Below, piece after piece: positions 10,734 through 22,600 of a DNA stretch of 64,000 nt. Both the position numbers and the translations under genes were made by a program. Each line of letters begins with the position of its first letter. Within the stretch, counting starts at the first letter, position 1. Where the stretch lies: positions 5,324,997 to 5,388,996 of the forward strand of contig OZ036007.1 in assembly GCA_964035015.1 (NCBI GenBank), in the 5' to 3' direction. Source of the DNA: Corallium rubrum (Eukaryota; Cnidaria; Anthozoa; Scleralcyonacea; Coralliidae). The notes under the pieces were generated by a model, which saw only the letters and a program-made list of their open reading frames with translations, was not told the origin of the DNA and made no database searches.

Positions 10734-10989
10734 AAGTCAACATCTGCTCCACTATTATCCCATTGTCTTGAAGCCAAACCGGACATCCAAACCTGAAATC
10801 TTAAAACCTGAAAAGTATATTTTTGTATACAAAAACAAGTATATATATATTGAAAACAATTAAAACTTTTTGAATGAACATGCAGTTTCTTTTTACCTGT
10901 TTGTTGTCAGGGTCTTGGGTAGGTTGTGTCACTGGGCCTCCACATTCGCTCAGTGCTAAAAGCAATAAATAAGTTTATTTTAGATACTA

Positions 10990-11197
10990 TCAATAACAAC
11001 AACAACAACAACAACAATAACAACGACAACAACAACAACAACAACAACAACAACGACAACAACGACGACAACAACGACGACAACAACGACGACAACAACG
11101 ATGACGACGACCATGACCACATGCAACCACAACCACAGTCAGAACGAGAACGGGAACCGAGAAACAAGGAACAAGGGACAAGAACAGGAATAAGAAT

Positions 11198-11250
<53 letters not shown>

Positions 11251-11272
11251 CGACAATAACAACAACAAAAAA
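10990..11272. repeat. (AAC)n and related trinucleotide arrays
   Basis: AAC/GAC trinucleotides run from about 10990 to 11105, then AAC from about 11196 to 11272. They would lie in an intron of the candidate minus-strand gene. Confidence 0.9.
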
Positions 11273-12115
11273 TAGTAGTCAGCAAAGATAGAATAAATAT
11301 AGGTATCTGTATTTCTATTTATATATACTCACACATAGCATGACCAGGTTCCTGATGAGGTGGAAACCTCATATCATCAAATTCTTTGACAAGCTTAGGT
11401 AAGTCATCCTTCGAATAATCGTTCCAAATATTTGATTTAAATGGATTATTCTTATCTTCATTTCCTGCCATTGTACAAATTACTGTTCTAAAATATGGAA
11501 TGCAAACAGGCAGTTATGTGAAATAAGAACTCCCTTAAGGTTCAAATCCTAAAATTTCAATTTCCCACCAGTATAATTTATTTACTTATTTCATTTTTGT
11601 AAATACACAAAATGTTATGACACCACAGTGCAATTTAACAAACCATGTCAGCCTGGTAAACAACCTCTGGCAAAACTGCTAAAAATGAAAGATCGTATAT
11701 TTATTTTCGCAACAACCTTTATTAACTTCAACTGATCAAGTCGTCACTGCCGTCTCCAAACCGCCTTGTTCAAATTCATTTCAAGGAAGGAAAGTAATTT
11801 TTACTTTTTTTAAAAAAATTATAAAGTTAAAAATTATCATTTTGTTTAAAAGATCTTGCTAACCTGCACCTCAGCCCAACCTTATACCTGCAAAAAATTA
11901 AAAATGAGACTGTGTAGTGTGTACTAGTTGAGCTGCAACGCACACCGCTAAATCAGGCAGATCTTCTATAACTGAAAAGTTCTAATGATAGAGCGAGAGC
12001 GTGTAGAAGGAGCAAGTCAAATAAGGGAAGCAAATAACCTGAGTCGTAGTGTACCGAGGGCATTTTGCCTGCACGGTCTAAGGTTAGTTCCATAACTTTA
12101 CTGCAAATTAGAAAT

Positions 12116-12420
12116 GACAGTTTTGGCTAGAGTTAAGAATAACATTATATATGTTTGTTGTTATATGCTTGTTGCTGGTTGAGATGGTTGGGACATGTGC
12201 TGCGGAAAGACGATGGTGACTGGGTGAAGAAGAGCATGTCGCTCGAGGTGGAAGGTACAAGAGCATGAGGTGGTGAAAAGGGAATGAGAGAGTGTGGGTT
12301 GAAAAGGGAGGATGCATGCTCCGGAGCGAGAGAAGTGGAGGAAACTGCTGTGGGAGGAAACCCCGCATAAGCGGGGAAAACGGCCGTAAAACGATTGTTG
12401 TTGTTGTTTATTGTTGGTAT
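12116..12420 (+). pseudogene. Truncated LINE 3' end (RTE-like RT C-terminus)
   Basis: The plus frame from about 12178 reads RWLGHVLRKDDGDWVKKSMS then LEVEGTRA and a stop. This is the conserved C-terminal tail of many LINE reverse transcriptases. Later codons (APERERWRKLLWEE) continue in other frames, so the copy is decayed. It ends in a TTG trinucleotide tail near 12400. Confidence 0.65.
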
Positions 12421-12531
12421 GCTTGTTTATAATATTTACATGTATCAGGTTAATCATGGAGGCATTATGACAAATAATTCTTTGCTATAGTTGCGTTTAT
12501 GATGAAGGCTTAACACAGATATGTAAAGATT

Positions 12532-14818
12532 TAAAGTGGCAGTACGACCGAAAATCATTAACGATTTTTGCGGCTCAATCATTTCTTATGCTTAGAAGTT
12601 ATACAAATATAAGAGTAAAAGCAACTTTAAGGTTGATTTGAGTGCATTAACATCGATTGAATGTCGTATTATTTGGCATAAAATCACTCCGCCATTGCGT
12701 TTTTGGAGTCCGCGAAATCAGTCAGCGGTACTACTTTGTGACGTCATCTACTCAACACAAACGAGCGATAAACCAGCCAAACTATAGAGAACGTCTTGTT
12801 GATTTGTTATATCTGTTTTGTTAAAAGCGTCTTCACCTTCCGAGTCGAGTTCTAGAAACTTTGACAGCGAAAGCGAACTTTATGCGGACATTGCTGGTAT
12901 GGATGGGGTCAACAATGCAGTGTTTGACAACGATCTAGAGCCGCTTGTAATGATCGACTATATGAGGAAGAAGCGCACCAGAGGAAGCGCACGCGAAGGA
13001 GAATACAAGAGAACAACAAGAACAGCAGGGATTTTCAAGACGTTTTATTAAAGCGTGAAGTCCCAGTGCAATCATGGTACGTAGTTATTAAAATCTTATT
13101 ATTGAGAGAATTATCGGTTGTGTCGTTTCCAAAACAAGCGAATGTTTTTCTACGTGTATTAATAAAGTGTTCGTGTTGCTCTCTCGAAGGTGTCGTTGCT
13201 GTTGTGAGATTGGACCGTGCTGGAAAAAACTAACAGTGCTTGGGCGATAAGGAGAATCAAATCCGCTGTATTACCGAACACCCAGGATTTAACGACGTTT
13301 GTTTACTACGCATTTTATTGTTATGAGCCACGGATATATTTCGACGTCCGACGCAGACCTTGGTTAATAAATTTCTATCAACATCCATGCTATAAGAGCT
13401 ATTAAAGAGGCGGACTTGGAGCAAGTCGACATCCATGCGTCAGTCATCCAAACTTTCCTTATTGACTCCCTCTCTGATTCTGTTGTCGTATTTACATGTA
13501 ACATCTAGAATATAATTGATAAAATCTAGATAAGTCATTGTCACCATACTGTATATGCATTTACATGTAGCTGAAGCTGAACCATATAGTATTTTGCTAT
13601 TACCAATAGTAGTATTTTGCTATTACCAATAGTAGTATTTTATTATAATATAATATAATATGTAACATTTTTATCTGTTTATACTGTCTACTAACTGCTC
13701 GGCTCTGAATAGTACTGCCGTCTTTACTTAAACTATTATTTGTTTTGAATAACTGGGGCATTTGTTTTCTCTTTCGATTTCCAGTAGACTACCCTAAAAT
13801 TAAAATATACTGGACCACTAGTTGTCAAAACAAACTACATGCATTATATTATACAGTTTATACTGCCATTTTACAGCGGCGGCGCGTAGAAGTATATTTA
13901 CCCGTGAAACGGCAATGTACGGGTTTCTTCATTCCGCGTAACTGTTTATTACATAATCAACTTACCTCTTGAAAGATAGGGCTTCATATCTGGTGCATGG
14001 TATTTCAGGTGCACCATGCATGTTCGGTAACCTTTCTGGCGTTTTCTTGCAATTCTTTAACGGCCTAGAAAATTTTCAAGGTCCACGCAATATTTTTATT
14101 GTTAGCTACGTGTGTGATCAAATTTGATCCGATACCGATAATGAAACACGAGTCATAACAAAAAATTTGTGTAGTTAATACTCTTCGTTGGCTTCTCTTC
14201 AACGACGGTCTTTTGGTTTCCATATTGACGGGTTCAGGTCATCTTTTAGGCAACGAAGGCTCGCAACTTTGGCCCCTTACGTGACGCCTTTCAAAACAGT
14301 GATCAGCAAAATGCGCAGAGCAAATAACAAAGCGCCCCGTTTGTTAAAATTAGCGCGATATGTTTTAACCGAAAATAAACCCAAACAAGACGCTTTTTAG
14401 CTTTGGGGTTCTGGTGAAGCGAAATGCCAGCATTACGATCAGCGCAGCTACTACACCCTTGAGCAACACAAGGAGATGGTGGCATAATTTTGTACTGCTT
14501 TTAAAGAAACTTTATTACATGTAAAAACGTAGAATAAGTCGGGAAGACGCGTTTAAACTATGTACGAATATATAGGATATATGAATCTTCTTGTAGAGTG
14601 TTGAGTAGATGACGTCACAACGAGCTACCGCTATTAATAAATTGCAGGCTCCAAAAAATTTCCGAAATCAAGCCAAGTGCTCGTAAAAGATGCCCGAATT
14701 CTGATAGAAAACATTTTCTAAAATCGTTTTTAAATACATGGTAAGTCATATTAGGACCATAAGAACTATTTTGGCTAAAAAAAACGCAAAGTGAAAATTC
14801 GATCGTACTGCCACTTTA
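12532..14818 (+). mobile_element. 2.3-kb TIR element with decayed P2X7-C-terminus-like coding remnant
   Basis: The left end (TAAAGTGGCAGTACGACCGA) is the inverted counterpart of the right end (14794-14818), and TTAA occurs at both boundaries. Inverted homology continues inward for about 240 bp, including TTGTGACGTCATCTACTCAA at about 12736 and its complement at about 14602. Inside, 12818-13051 (+) encodes an acidic, Ser-rich peptide, and about 13200-13310 reads CEIGPCWKKL then RCITEHPGFNDVCLL in shifted frames. That Cys / ITEHPGF / VCL pattern resembles the P2X7 receptor C-terminal domain seen in many uncharacterised cnidarian proteins. The frame is broken. It sits in the large intron of the candidate minus-strand gene. 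Confidence 0.5.
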
Positions 14819-14879
14819 AAAATATTTCTCATTTATTATTCAAGTCAACAAAATAAACAAAGGTAAATAAAACAAAGAC

Positions 14880-15620
14880 AAATTATATTGTCAAAACGCC
14901 CCAGAAATCTGGGGCGGCGGAGCGTCTTTTAAAGGAGGGGGGGGGGGGGGGCGCTAAACTGGAGCGGATCTCGAGTGCCATAGGTGCGAGGCTTTCTAGG
15001 GGGTCTGGGGGCATGTCCCCCTGTAAAATGTTGAAATATAGAATCCCGCAAATGGCATTTCCTGCATTCTGAGCAGTGATTTTCAATCAGTTCAGAAGTT
15101 TATAAAATTTCATATTCTGTACTGTTTTGGACTGGGGTTTTTTTTATGTTGACAACATACGTACAGTATTTTGGGGGAAGATTGTAAAGAGTTTTTTTAT
15201 CACTGATCAAAATCATTAAATCATGCCGTGTTTAGCTGTTTCTAATAATTTTTAAACCTTCACGCTTCGCAGATGATATGTGTTGACAGACTAGCCCAAA
15301 TTAAGATGTGCATTTTCTTATGAATTGAGTTTTTTTGGGTTGTTTGGGCGCGTTTTACTTTAGGAATGGATGCTTTGGACTATACAAGAAACAACTGCGA
15401 ATTACCACATTTAATTTTAGAATCAACAGTTTATACATGCAAACCATTACCTAACATGCAGTGGACGTCATGACAGTTTCAATTTTTCAAAGCTTTTATT
15501 TTGTTTGCCTGGGCTAAAAAGTGTGTGTGTGTGTGGGGGGGGGCCTTAGCCCCCCCTCCGCGACCCCTGTGACAGGGTACTTGGGATCGTTTGGAGGGGC
15601 AGATTTCACGTTTGGTGGCC
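14880..15620. repeat. Further G-tract dispersed repeats
   Basis: Bases 14890-15110 contain the GCATGTCCCCCTG / AATGGCATTTCCTG block of the family seen at 8940 and 57200, with a G run at 14938-14951. Bases 15515-15570 hold a (GT)n then G run. No coding signal. Confidence 0.55.
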
Positions 15621-16601
15621 GTAAGCACAATGAAACTGTCCCTCTAAACGAAGAACACCAGTGCTCACTCTTTACCAGTCTTCTATTCTTTTGGGAAATG
15701 GCCAATTTTGAGTGTAATGCATGTATAGCCATTTTCGCCGACCTTTCACCGTGGAGGCATTAAATACCCTCGGTATACGACGTTGGTAAATAAGATCTTT
15801 CGTACAGCCTGGAAGTTATACAGTAAAGCCTGCGAGTGGGCTAGATCTTTCGTCCGTCACCGGCTTTTCGGTCGACAAACGTATCATTGTGTTTAGCTCA
15901 GGGAAAGTTCCACATGATTGAGATTCAATAGTTGGAAATAATGACGTCATTTGGTTTATTTATATGTTCTGCTTTTAAAGCGTCAAACATATCAACCCTT
16001 TGGCTTATCTGAATGGCTTAATTTACGAGACTTGTCTAGCGTTTGCATGTCTAAACATAGCCGTATTAAACAGGATAAAGTTGGCCAACAACAACTATTC
16101 GAGTGAAAGTGTTAATCATCAACAGTGTACACCGTCTTTGCCAATTAAGGGTTGCATAAGAATAAATACTTTCTAACAATGAATTAAAACGATTATAAAG
16201 GCAGTACAAGATACGATCAGTTAAATCAAGATAAACTTTATAAGAACTAACAAATCTGGTAAAAAATATACAAAATGTGACTTACTTTTCAAGTCTTTAA
16301 TTGCCACAAATTTGCGACTCGCTGAAACGAAGAATCAACAAAACAAATATCTGACTGAAATAGAATGTGTCGTTAGGTTTCTTGCAAACCGTTTTATACT
16401 TACATGAGTACAGTATACTAGTGCGTCTTGGGCCGATTTCTACAAAACCAAGAACACAGATTGTAAATACAAAGTAACAAGTTGAAATAAGATGGTTTAT
16501 ACAACATTATAATCAAGCACAACTTAGGTACATACCGTTCCTTTGGAATTGGACGACTTGCTTGCCAAAAGACTCAGCCTGTCGCTTGGAAGGCTGGCGC
16601 C

Positions 16602-16609
16602 TTATATAG
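16602..16609 (-). promoter_or_regulatory. TATA box of candidate minus-strand gene
   Basis: On the minus strand CCTATATAAGGCGCC sits in a GC-richer context, 65-75 bp upstream of a good donor site (16536/16535). A transcription start near 16575 would give a short first exon. Confidence 0.45.
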
Positions 16610-16619
16610 GCGCGTTCAC

Positions 16620-17320
16620 ATTTGTAATTCTAGTTCAAGGGAAATTCCAAAACTCAGCATGGCGTATACACCAGACAAAAATATTTGATTTGGTCCCATG
16701 TTAAACGTTTATAACTACACGAAACTCTCTGAAAAGCGCGAAAAAGCCACAAAGACGACGTTTATCGCATGACAAACCTACAACGACGTTGGTTTAAACC
16801 GTTTAATGTTGTTAAGATTTGTTATTTGGACAAAGGGACTTTCCCAAGGGATTTCCCCAACGTATTTCCAAAGGGGTTTCCCCAAGTGATTTCTAGAAGG
16901 TATTTTTCAATCCGTGAATTCCTTTTGTTATTTATCTATTTTAGTATAAATAAAATATAACACTTTGGAATGATAAAACATTTGGAAATAAAACTAATCA
17001 CCTTAACAGCAACAGATCGCGTGGTATTTATTTGGAAATAATACAAGACTGCAAGACATGAATTCCACGAAACAGACTACCGAGTAATTGCCACTGATCT
17101 CAAAATAGCAAATGATGTAAGCGTACAGATGAATTGTGGGTAAAAAATTAGTGCACGTAAATTGTTTGTCACATGTGCCAGTATATATCATTATTATGAC
17201 TATGTAACAAACTTCCTGTTACCATATATGGAAACATATTTAGGTTAATCTAACCCTAATCATGATGTAACGTAGGTATGTAAAAGACACGGTGTGCTTG
17301 TCATGTTTTATAACTAGAAA
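16620..17320. other. No gene seen
   Basis: Unique-looking AT-rich sequence. It contains a short run of AAGGGATTTCCCCAA-like repeats (about 16840-16900), with no coding similarity. Confidence 0.45.
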
Positions 17321-17321
17321 A

Positions 17322-17342
17322 CGATGAGGACAACAACGAATT

Positions 17343-17388
<46 letters not shown>

Positions 17389-17430
17389 AATTCGTTGTTG
17401 TCTTTATATATACATATATATATATTACCA
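17322..17430. repeat. (TA)n flanked by a perfect inverted repeat
   Basis: GACAACAACGAATTCAACAA before the (TA)n tract is exactly inverted after it (17382-17401). The tract directly abuts the 3' end of the minus-strand Penelope copy. Confidence 0.85.
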
Positions 17431-17467
17431 GGGTTAAGTCACGTTGGCCTGAAAAACAGAGAAAAAT

Positions 17468-17507
17468 CTTCTCGACGTTTCGAGCGAAGGCCCTTCGTCA
17501 GGAGAAA
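17468..17507 (-). ncRNA. Hammerhead ribozyme motif at PLE end
   Basis: Minus strand: stem I arms TTTCTC and GAGAAG pair over 6 bp (one G-U); core CTGACGA; one extra A; stem II GGGC/GCTC with loop CTTC; core GAAA; then ACGT as a two-pair palindromic stem III; cleavage would follow the C of GTC. Such minimal stem III hammerheads in Penelope-like elements are known to work best as dimers. The extra A before stem II is atypical. Confidence 0.65.
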
Positions 17508-17763
17508 TTAGTAAACAACTCACATGTGGTCACGCGTATTTATAGCAGAGCTACAATGGGAATCACGTGAACACATGTAAGCCAATAAAAACAAAGTAAA
17601 CAAATAAATTAATATGTAATATGTAACTTTAGCCTGTGTGCAGGTGCTGACCCAATTTGTGGGTCAGGTACCTGCAAATAGGCAAAGAAACAGGTTATAA
17701 ATTACTATTTAAATCATCAGAAAAAGGTTAAGGAAAAGGTGTGGAATATGGTGGTGGAGTGAG

Positions 17764-18708
17764 CTAAATGAAAGAGAATCGCTTATTGAGGCCGTGAGGG
17801 TGAATGGTACCAAGTTTGTAAATGAGACGCATTTCTTGTTTACGACGAGTATCGTTACAACCTGTAATGGGCTGAATGGCACAGATTTTCATGTTGGAAA
17901 AGGAGTGGTTGGCACTGTTGAAGTGCCTGGCAACAGGTTTGTTTGGCACATTGTATTTGACATCACGAAGGTGTTCAACAAACCTGTCACCTAAACGTCT
18001 TCCAGTTTCTCCGATGTAAAGCATGGGACATTTACTGCAAGAGATACAGTAAATGAGGTTGGAGGAAGTGCAAGTGAAACTGTGGGTTATGTTGAACCTA
18101 CATTTTGGAGCCGAAATTGAAATTGAGGAGTCTAAGTATTTACAGGTGTTGCACCTACCACGACAGCAAGAGCTGGTGCCAACATGTGATACCAAGGCTT
18201 GCTGCAGTGAGCTGTGAACAACGTTTTCCCGGATGTTTTTGCTATGCCGAAAAGATACTAGGGGTTTCTCAGAGAAAATGGAAGATGTTTCTGGGTCATT
18301 TTTAATGAGGTCGAAATTGCGGCTAATGATGTCCCTTACTTTGAAATTGAAGGGATGAAAAGTGAGAACTAGAGGTACTTTTTCATTAGAAATGGTAGCC
18401 AAAGGTTCGCTTAAGGTGTCTGAACGGGAAATGTTGGAGACCTTGTGTAAGGCAGTGTCTAAGAGGTGGGAAGGATAACCGCGATTAATAAAAAAGTTTC
18501 TCATTTCCAAACATTTGGCATTGAAATCATCATCTTCACTGCAGAGGCGGCGAAGACGAAGAAATTGAGAGAAAGGAATGGAAGTTTTGGTGTGTTTAGG
18601 ATGATGAGAGGAGAAGAGGAGGTAGCTATGAGAGTCAGTGGTCTTGTAAAAGACAGAAGTGCTCAGCTTATTACCATTAATGGAGATGAGAATATCTAAG
18701 AACGACAC
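17764..18708 (-). CDS. Penelope-like reverse transcriptase C-terminal part with GIY-YIG endonuclease
   Basis: The open frame of 314 codons begins inside the RT thumb (SFLDILISINGNKLSTSVFY) and is therefore 5'-truncated; the ATG is internal. Residues 1-60 are the conserved thumb region with SSHHPKHTKTSIPFSQ. A Cys-rich linker follows at 181-189 (CCRGRCNTC). The GIY-YIG nuclease module then covers about 215-314: LIYCISC (218-224), MLYIGETGRRLGDR (229-242), a His pair around 262-267 and an acidic EMRLIY segment. The enzyme nicks DNA to prime reverse transcription of its own RNA. The partner copy at 18846-19277 differs by only a few residues, so both insertions are young. Confidence 0.85.
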   Translation of the reverse strand: MSFLDILISINGNKLSTSVFYKTTDSHSYLLFSSHHPKHTKTSIPFSQFLRLRRLCSEDDDFNAKCLEMRNFFINRGYPSHLLDTALHKVSNISRSDTLSEPLATISNEKVPLVLTFHPFNFKVRDIISRNFDLIKNDPETSSIFSEKPLVSFRHSKNIRENVVHSSLQQALVSHVGTSSCCRGRCNTCKYLDSSISISAPKCRFNITHSFTCTSSNLIYCISCSKCPMLYIGETGRRLGDRFVEHLRDVKYNVPNKPVARHFNSANHSFSNMKICAIQPITGCNDTRRKQEMRLIYKLGTIHPHGLNKRFSFI

Positions 18709-18845
18709 ACTAGTCTCACTGATCTCCCATGTGAACTGGAGTGCTGGGTGGAAGTCATAAGCAAACCAGGTCAGTGCGCGAACATGATGCAGTGCCTAAG
18801 CAATCATCAATGAACGGACCATAGTAGTCAGGTAGGAAACCAGCC

Positions 18846-19277
18846 TTGGTATCACATGTTGGCACCAGCTCTTGCTGTCGTGGTAGGTGCAACACCTGTA
18901 AATACTTAGACTCCTCAATTTCAATTTCGGCTCCAAAATGTAGGTTCAACATAACCCACAGTTTCACTTGCACTTCCTCCAACCTCATTTACTGTATCTC
19001 TTGCAGTAAATGCCCCATGCTTTACATCGGAGAAACTGGAAGACGTTTAGGTGACAGGTTTGTTGAACACCTTCGTGATGTCAAATACAATGTGCCAAAC
19101 AAACCTGCTGCCAGGCACTTCAACAGTGCCAACCACTCCTTTTCCAACATGAAAATCTGTGCCATTCAGCCCATTACAGGTTGTAACGATACTCGTCGTA
19201 AACAAGAAATGCGTCTCATTTACAAACTTGGTACCATTCACCCTCACGGCCTCAATGAGCGATTCTCTTTCATTTAG
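18846..19277 (+). pseudogene. PLE GIY-YIG endonuclease fragment (second copy)
   Basis: 143 codons, equivalent to residues about 173-314 of the minus-strand frame, with only a few substitutions (for example NKPAARHF for NKPVARHF). It contains the Cys-rich linker and the YIGETGRRLG core but no RT. Confidence 0.8.
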
Positions 19278-19412
19278 CTCACTCCACCACCATATTCCAC
19301 ACCTTTTCCTTAACCTTTTTCTGATGATTTAAATAGTAATTTATAACCTGTTTCTTTGCCTATTTGCAGGTACCTGACCCACAAATTGGGTCAGCACCTG
19401 CACACAGGCTAA

Positions 19413-19464
<52 letters not shown>

Positions 19465-19626
19465 GTTTAATAGGCATATCCAAAAATCACATTTGGCTCT
19501 TCATCCAAGTAATATTAGATTTAAATTAATTATATATGCATACATGTATATCTTAATATTATACAATGATCTAAAATAGTACCCAATAATCTAAAAATCT
19601 AAAAAAATACAATAAAAGAAGTAAAT

Positions 19627-22600
19627 CTAAAGCCTACTTTGCACAAGTTCTTTCAAATGGGCCTTAAGATAACCTAAAAATTGTATGTGTTCAGAACAGT
19701 TTCTAACAGTATTTGGAAGTTCATTAAAAGCCTTAGCACAAACTTGCTGAAATGTTCCAGATGTTAGAGGTATGAACAATTGCATATCGCCAGACGACCT
19801 TAGGAACTTGGCAGGAGTATGTCGCTGTAGTGGAAGGTACTCAGGCCAGTCATCACGGTGAATGGCTTTATGAGCAAGCTTTAGAAGGTTATACACACGA
19901 CGTTCAGGAATAGGTAGCCATCCCAAGGAAAGAACGTCCTTTTCATTTGCATAGTGATTAAGAACAAAGCATGCAGCAGCTAGTTGAACGCGTTGCAGTC
20001 TCTTGATCAGGTACATTGGTAAAGGATTAGAAACAGCATCATTATAGTCCAGTTTACTAAGGACAAGACATTCTGCTAACTGTTTCTTTACAAAAAATGG
20101 TGCCAGATTTTTCAATTTGCGAAGAACGGCAAGAGTAGCATAACACGATGAAATAGTTTCATTGACATGTTCAGTCCATTGTAAATGTTCATGAAAATTG
20201 GTTCCCAGAAGCTTCACCACTGTATGGCGAACCAAATCCACTCCGTTTGAAGTAAGAGTAAGGGGGTAGTCACGTAATCTATGAATACGTGACATCTGTT
20301 GTGTGGAAAAGAGCATAGTCTTTGTCTTTGAAGGATTCAGTACAAGATTAGAATCTACAGACCAATTTCTTAGTGCATGCAGGGTGTCCTGCATGTGGGA
20401 TTGACATTCTTGTATACGGTTGGGCTTACAATGCGAATAGATAGTTGTGTCATCAGCATACTGGTGACAATTAACTGATCCAGGTAGCACCTCAGAGAGA
20501 TCGTTTACATACAAGTTAAATAAAACAGGACCTAGAATAGACCCCTGAGGCACACCGAACGTTACGTTTATCTCATTAGATTTACGATCATCAATTTGAA
20601 CATACTGACGCCTGTCAGTCAAGTAATCGGTTATCCACCTGAGTGATGCCTTTGAAAACCCCGATCGGTGCAACTTCGACAGTACAGTTTCATAGCTCAC
20701 GGTATCAAATGCCTTAGAGAAGTCGGCCATTACTGCGATAGTAACTTCACCTTTCTTCATGGCTGTCAAAATGTCATCACGCATTGCCAACATAGCTGTA
20801 GTAGTAGAGTGACCCTTTCGATAAGCACTAATATTAGGGCGAAGCACAGCAGTTTTCGTCAAGAAACCTGCTATCTGACGTAAGGCGAGCTTTTCATAGA
20901 TTTTTGACAAAACAGGTAAAATCGAGATAGGTCGATATTCACTGTTGGACTTTGGATCATCTACTTTTGGCACAGGACTGATGCGTGCTAGTTTCCATGC
21001 CAGTGGAAAAACCTCATGTGAAATACAATTATTCAAAATGTGGGTAAGAGGAGAAGCTAAATGTTCTGCAACAAGCTTTATAATTTTAGAAGGGATATTA
21101 TCTGGGCCACAGGAACAATCAGATCTCAAACCTTTGATTTCTCTAAGTACTTCTCCGTATGCCACCGGTTGAAATATGAATGGTGAATCCGAGTCTTGTG
21201 GTAATGATTCAATTAGATGATATAGCTCGTCTTTGATTCTTGGTGAAGCTGCTGTTACACGCTCAGCTGTAGAGGCAAAATGCTTGTTTAACTCGTCCGG
21301 ATCAACACGTAGAGGTAGGGGAGTTGGATGGAGTATACGGTGGATGACTTTCCAAACATCTTTAGGTCTTTTAGATGATAGGGCCATGGTGGTAAACGTT
21401 CTTTTTGCTTTTTTTATAACACTCTTTAACTGGTTACGAGTATTACGGAAAGCTGTCCAAGCAGAGTCGCAGTATAGTTCCCTATGGGCGTTAAAGCGCT
21501 CAACTTTACATTTTTCCTGGAGAGAACGGATGGCAGGATCATTCATCCAAGGAGCTGGTGGTCGTGTTAACTTCGTTCGTTTTAGTGGGGCATGTCTATC
21601 GAGGCAGTCTCTAATGAGATCATTCAATACATTCACTTGATCTTCAGTGTGATCGAGAGCGTAAACAATATCAAGAGGTAAACGCGAAAAATCCTCAATA
21701 AATGCAGCCGGACAGAAATTTCGTTCATTTCTTAAAAACTTGAATCTTGGTGCAAATTTTGGTACCCTCACATTAACAGTTGCATAAGGAGCGTCGTGGT
21801 CGCTTATAGATGGACAGGGTAATACATCAGTATATGTTACTCGCTGAGGTAGATTCGTGATGATATGGTCAATCAGAGTAGAAGACGATTTAGCCGTTCT
21901 TGTCGGTAATGTCACGAGTTGTTTCAAATTTAGCGACTGTAGCACATCCTTGTATTGTCTTGTTGGTGACTTTTCTGATCTTAACAAATCGATGTTAAAA
22001 TCGCCAGTTACCAAAAGCATCCCATCCCAAGATACAGCGAGGTCACTTAGGAGAGATTCAAAACACTGTAACCAATCTAAAAATTTCATTTGACTTTCAG
22101 ATCGATATACGGTACCAATAAGGAGTTTACTGTTTTTATTTCTTCCAGGCACCTCAATCCACAAATGTTCTAACTGCGAATAGCGTTTTTCAATATCTTT
22201 CCTTCTTTTAAATTGAATTGATTCTTTCAGATACACTCCGACGCCACCACCTCTTGCACGTTCACGATTACGAAAGGCATGACAGTAGCCTGGTATTGAA
22301 ACATGCTGCAACAATAGGTGGTTATCCTTCAGCCATGTTTCACTCATAGTGATAATGTCAAAAGGGTACTCCTTTAGTGTTATCAAAAAATCATCAAAAG
22401 TAGAGACCATACTTTGCGTATTTAAGTGCATGATCTTTAACTCCGATGACCTTTCAAGTAACACTTGAAGATGTCTATCTTGTGTATTAAGTACATCCAA
22501 ATCAACTTCGCTCTCTTCATCCAGAGAAGTAAAACTATTCATATAGAATGGTAAGCAACTACTGACACATTTCGGGCAAATCCAATCTCTTGGTGTAACT

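Larger units (their letters stand above)
10897..16575 (-). other. Weak candidate multi-exon gene, product unknown
   Basis: Read on the minus strand: a TATA box (16602-16609); exon 1 ending at 16536 before GTATGT; candidate exons 16404-16439 and 16286-16321 with good acceptors and GTAAGT donors; a possible 24-bp exon 11864-11887; an exon 11333-11488 (acceptor TTTTAG, donor GTGAGT); and an exon 10897-10955 (acceptor CTTTTAG, donor GTAAAA). The last two join in the only frame that is open through 10897-10955. They give a polar peptide including NPFKSNIWNDYSKDDLPKL, then KEFDDMRFPPHQEPGHAM, then SLSECGGPVTQPTQDP. An in-frame TAA lies near the start of exon 11333-11488 and no upstream ATG is open into it. 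The start codon is therefore unresolved, and the gene may be non-coding, decayed or mis-assembled by me. No 3' end was found. Confidence 0.3.
17430..18845 (-). mobile_element. Penelope-like element, 5'-truncated, minus-strand copy
   Basis: It includes the GIY-YIG-bearing frame (17764-18708). Upstream of it, in shifted frames, lies the RT remnant: a GFLPDYYGPFIDDCLG stretch at about 18795-18845, whose FIDD is the PLE equivalent of the catalytic YxDD, and WFAYDFHPALQFTWEIS near 18720-18770. The 3' non-coding tail (17430-17760) ends in a hammerhead-type motif. At 18845 the copy is joined head-to-head to an inverted second copy. Confidence 0.8.

Noticed and set aside
10504..10752. 82-codon minus-strand ORF as a gene
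   Set aside because: No similarity, contains a perfect palindrome, and is out of phase with the candidate upstream exons.
14188..14400. 70-codon basic ORF inside the 12532-14818 element
   Set aside because: No recognisable domain and no context for translation; may be a chance frame or transposon debris.
18755..18988. 77-codon minus frame spanning the Penelope junction
   Set aside because: Its N-terminal half is antisense to the plus copy; only the GFLPDYYGPFIDDCLG part is real, as an RT remnant of the minus copy.
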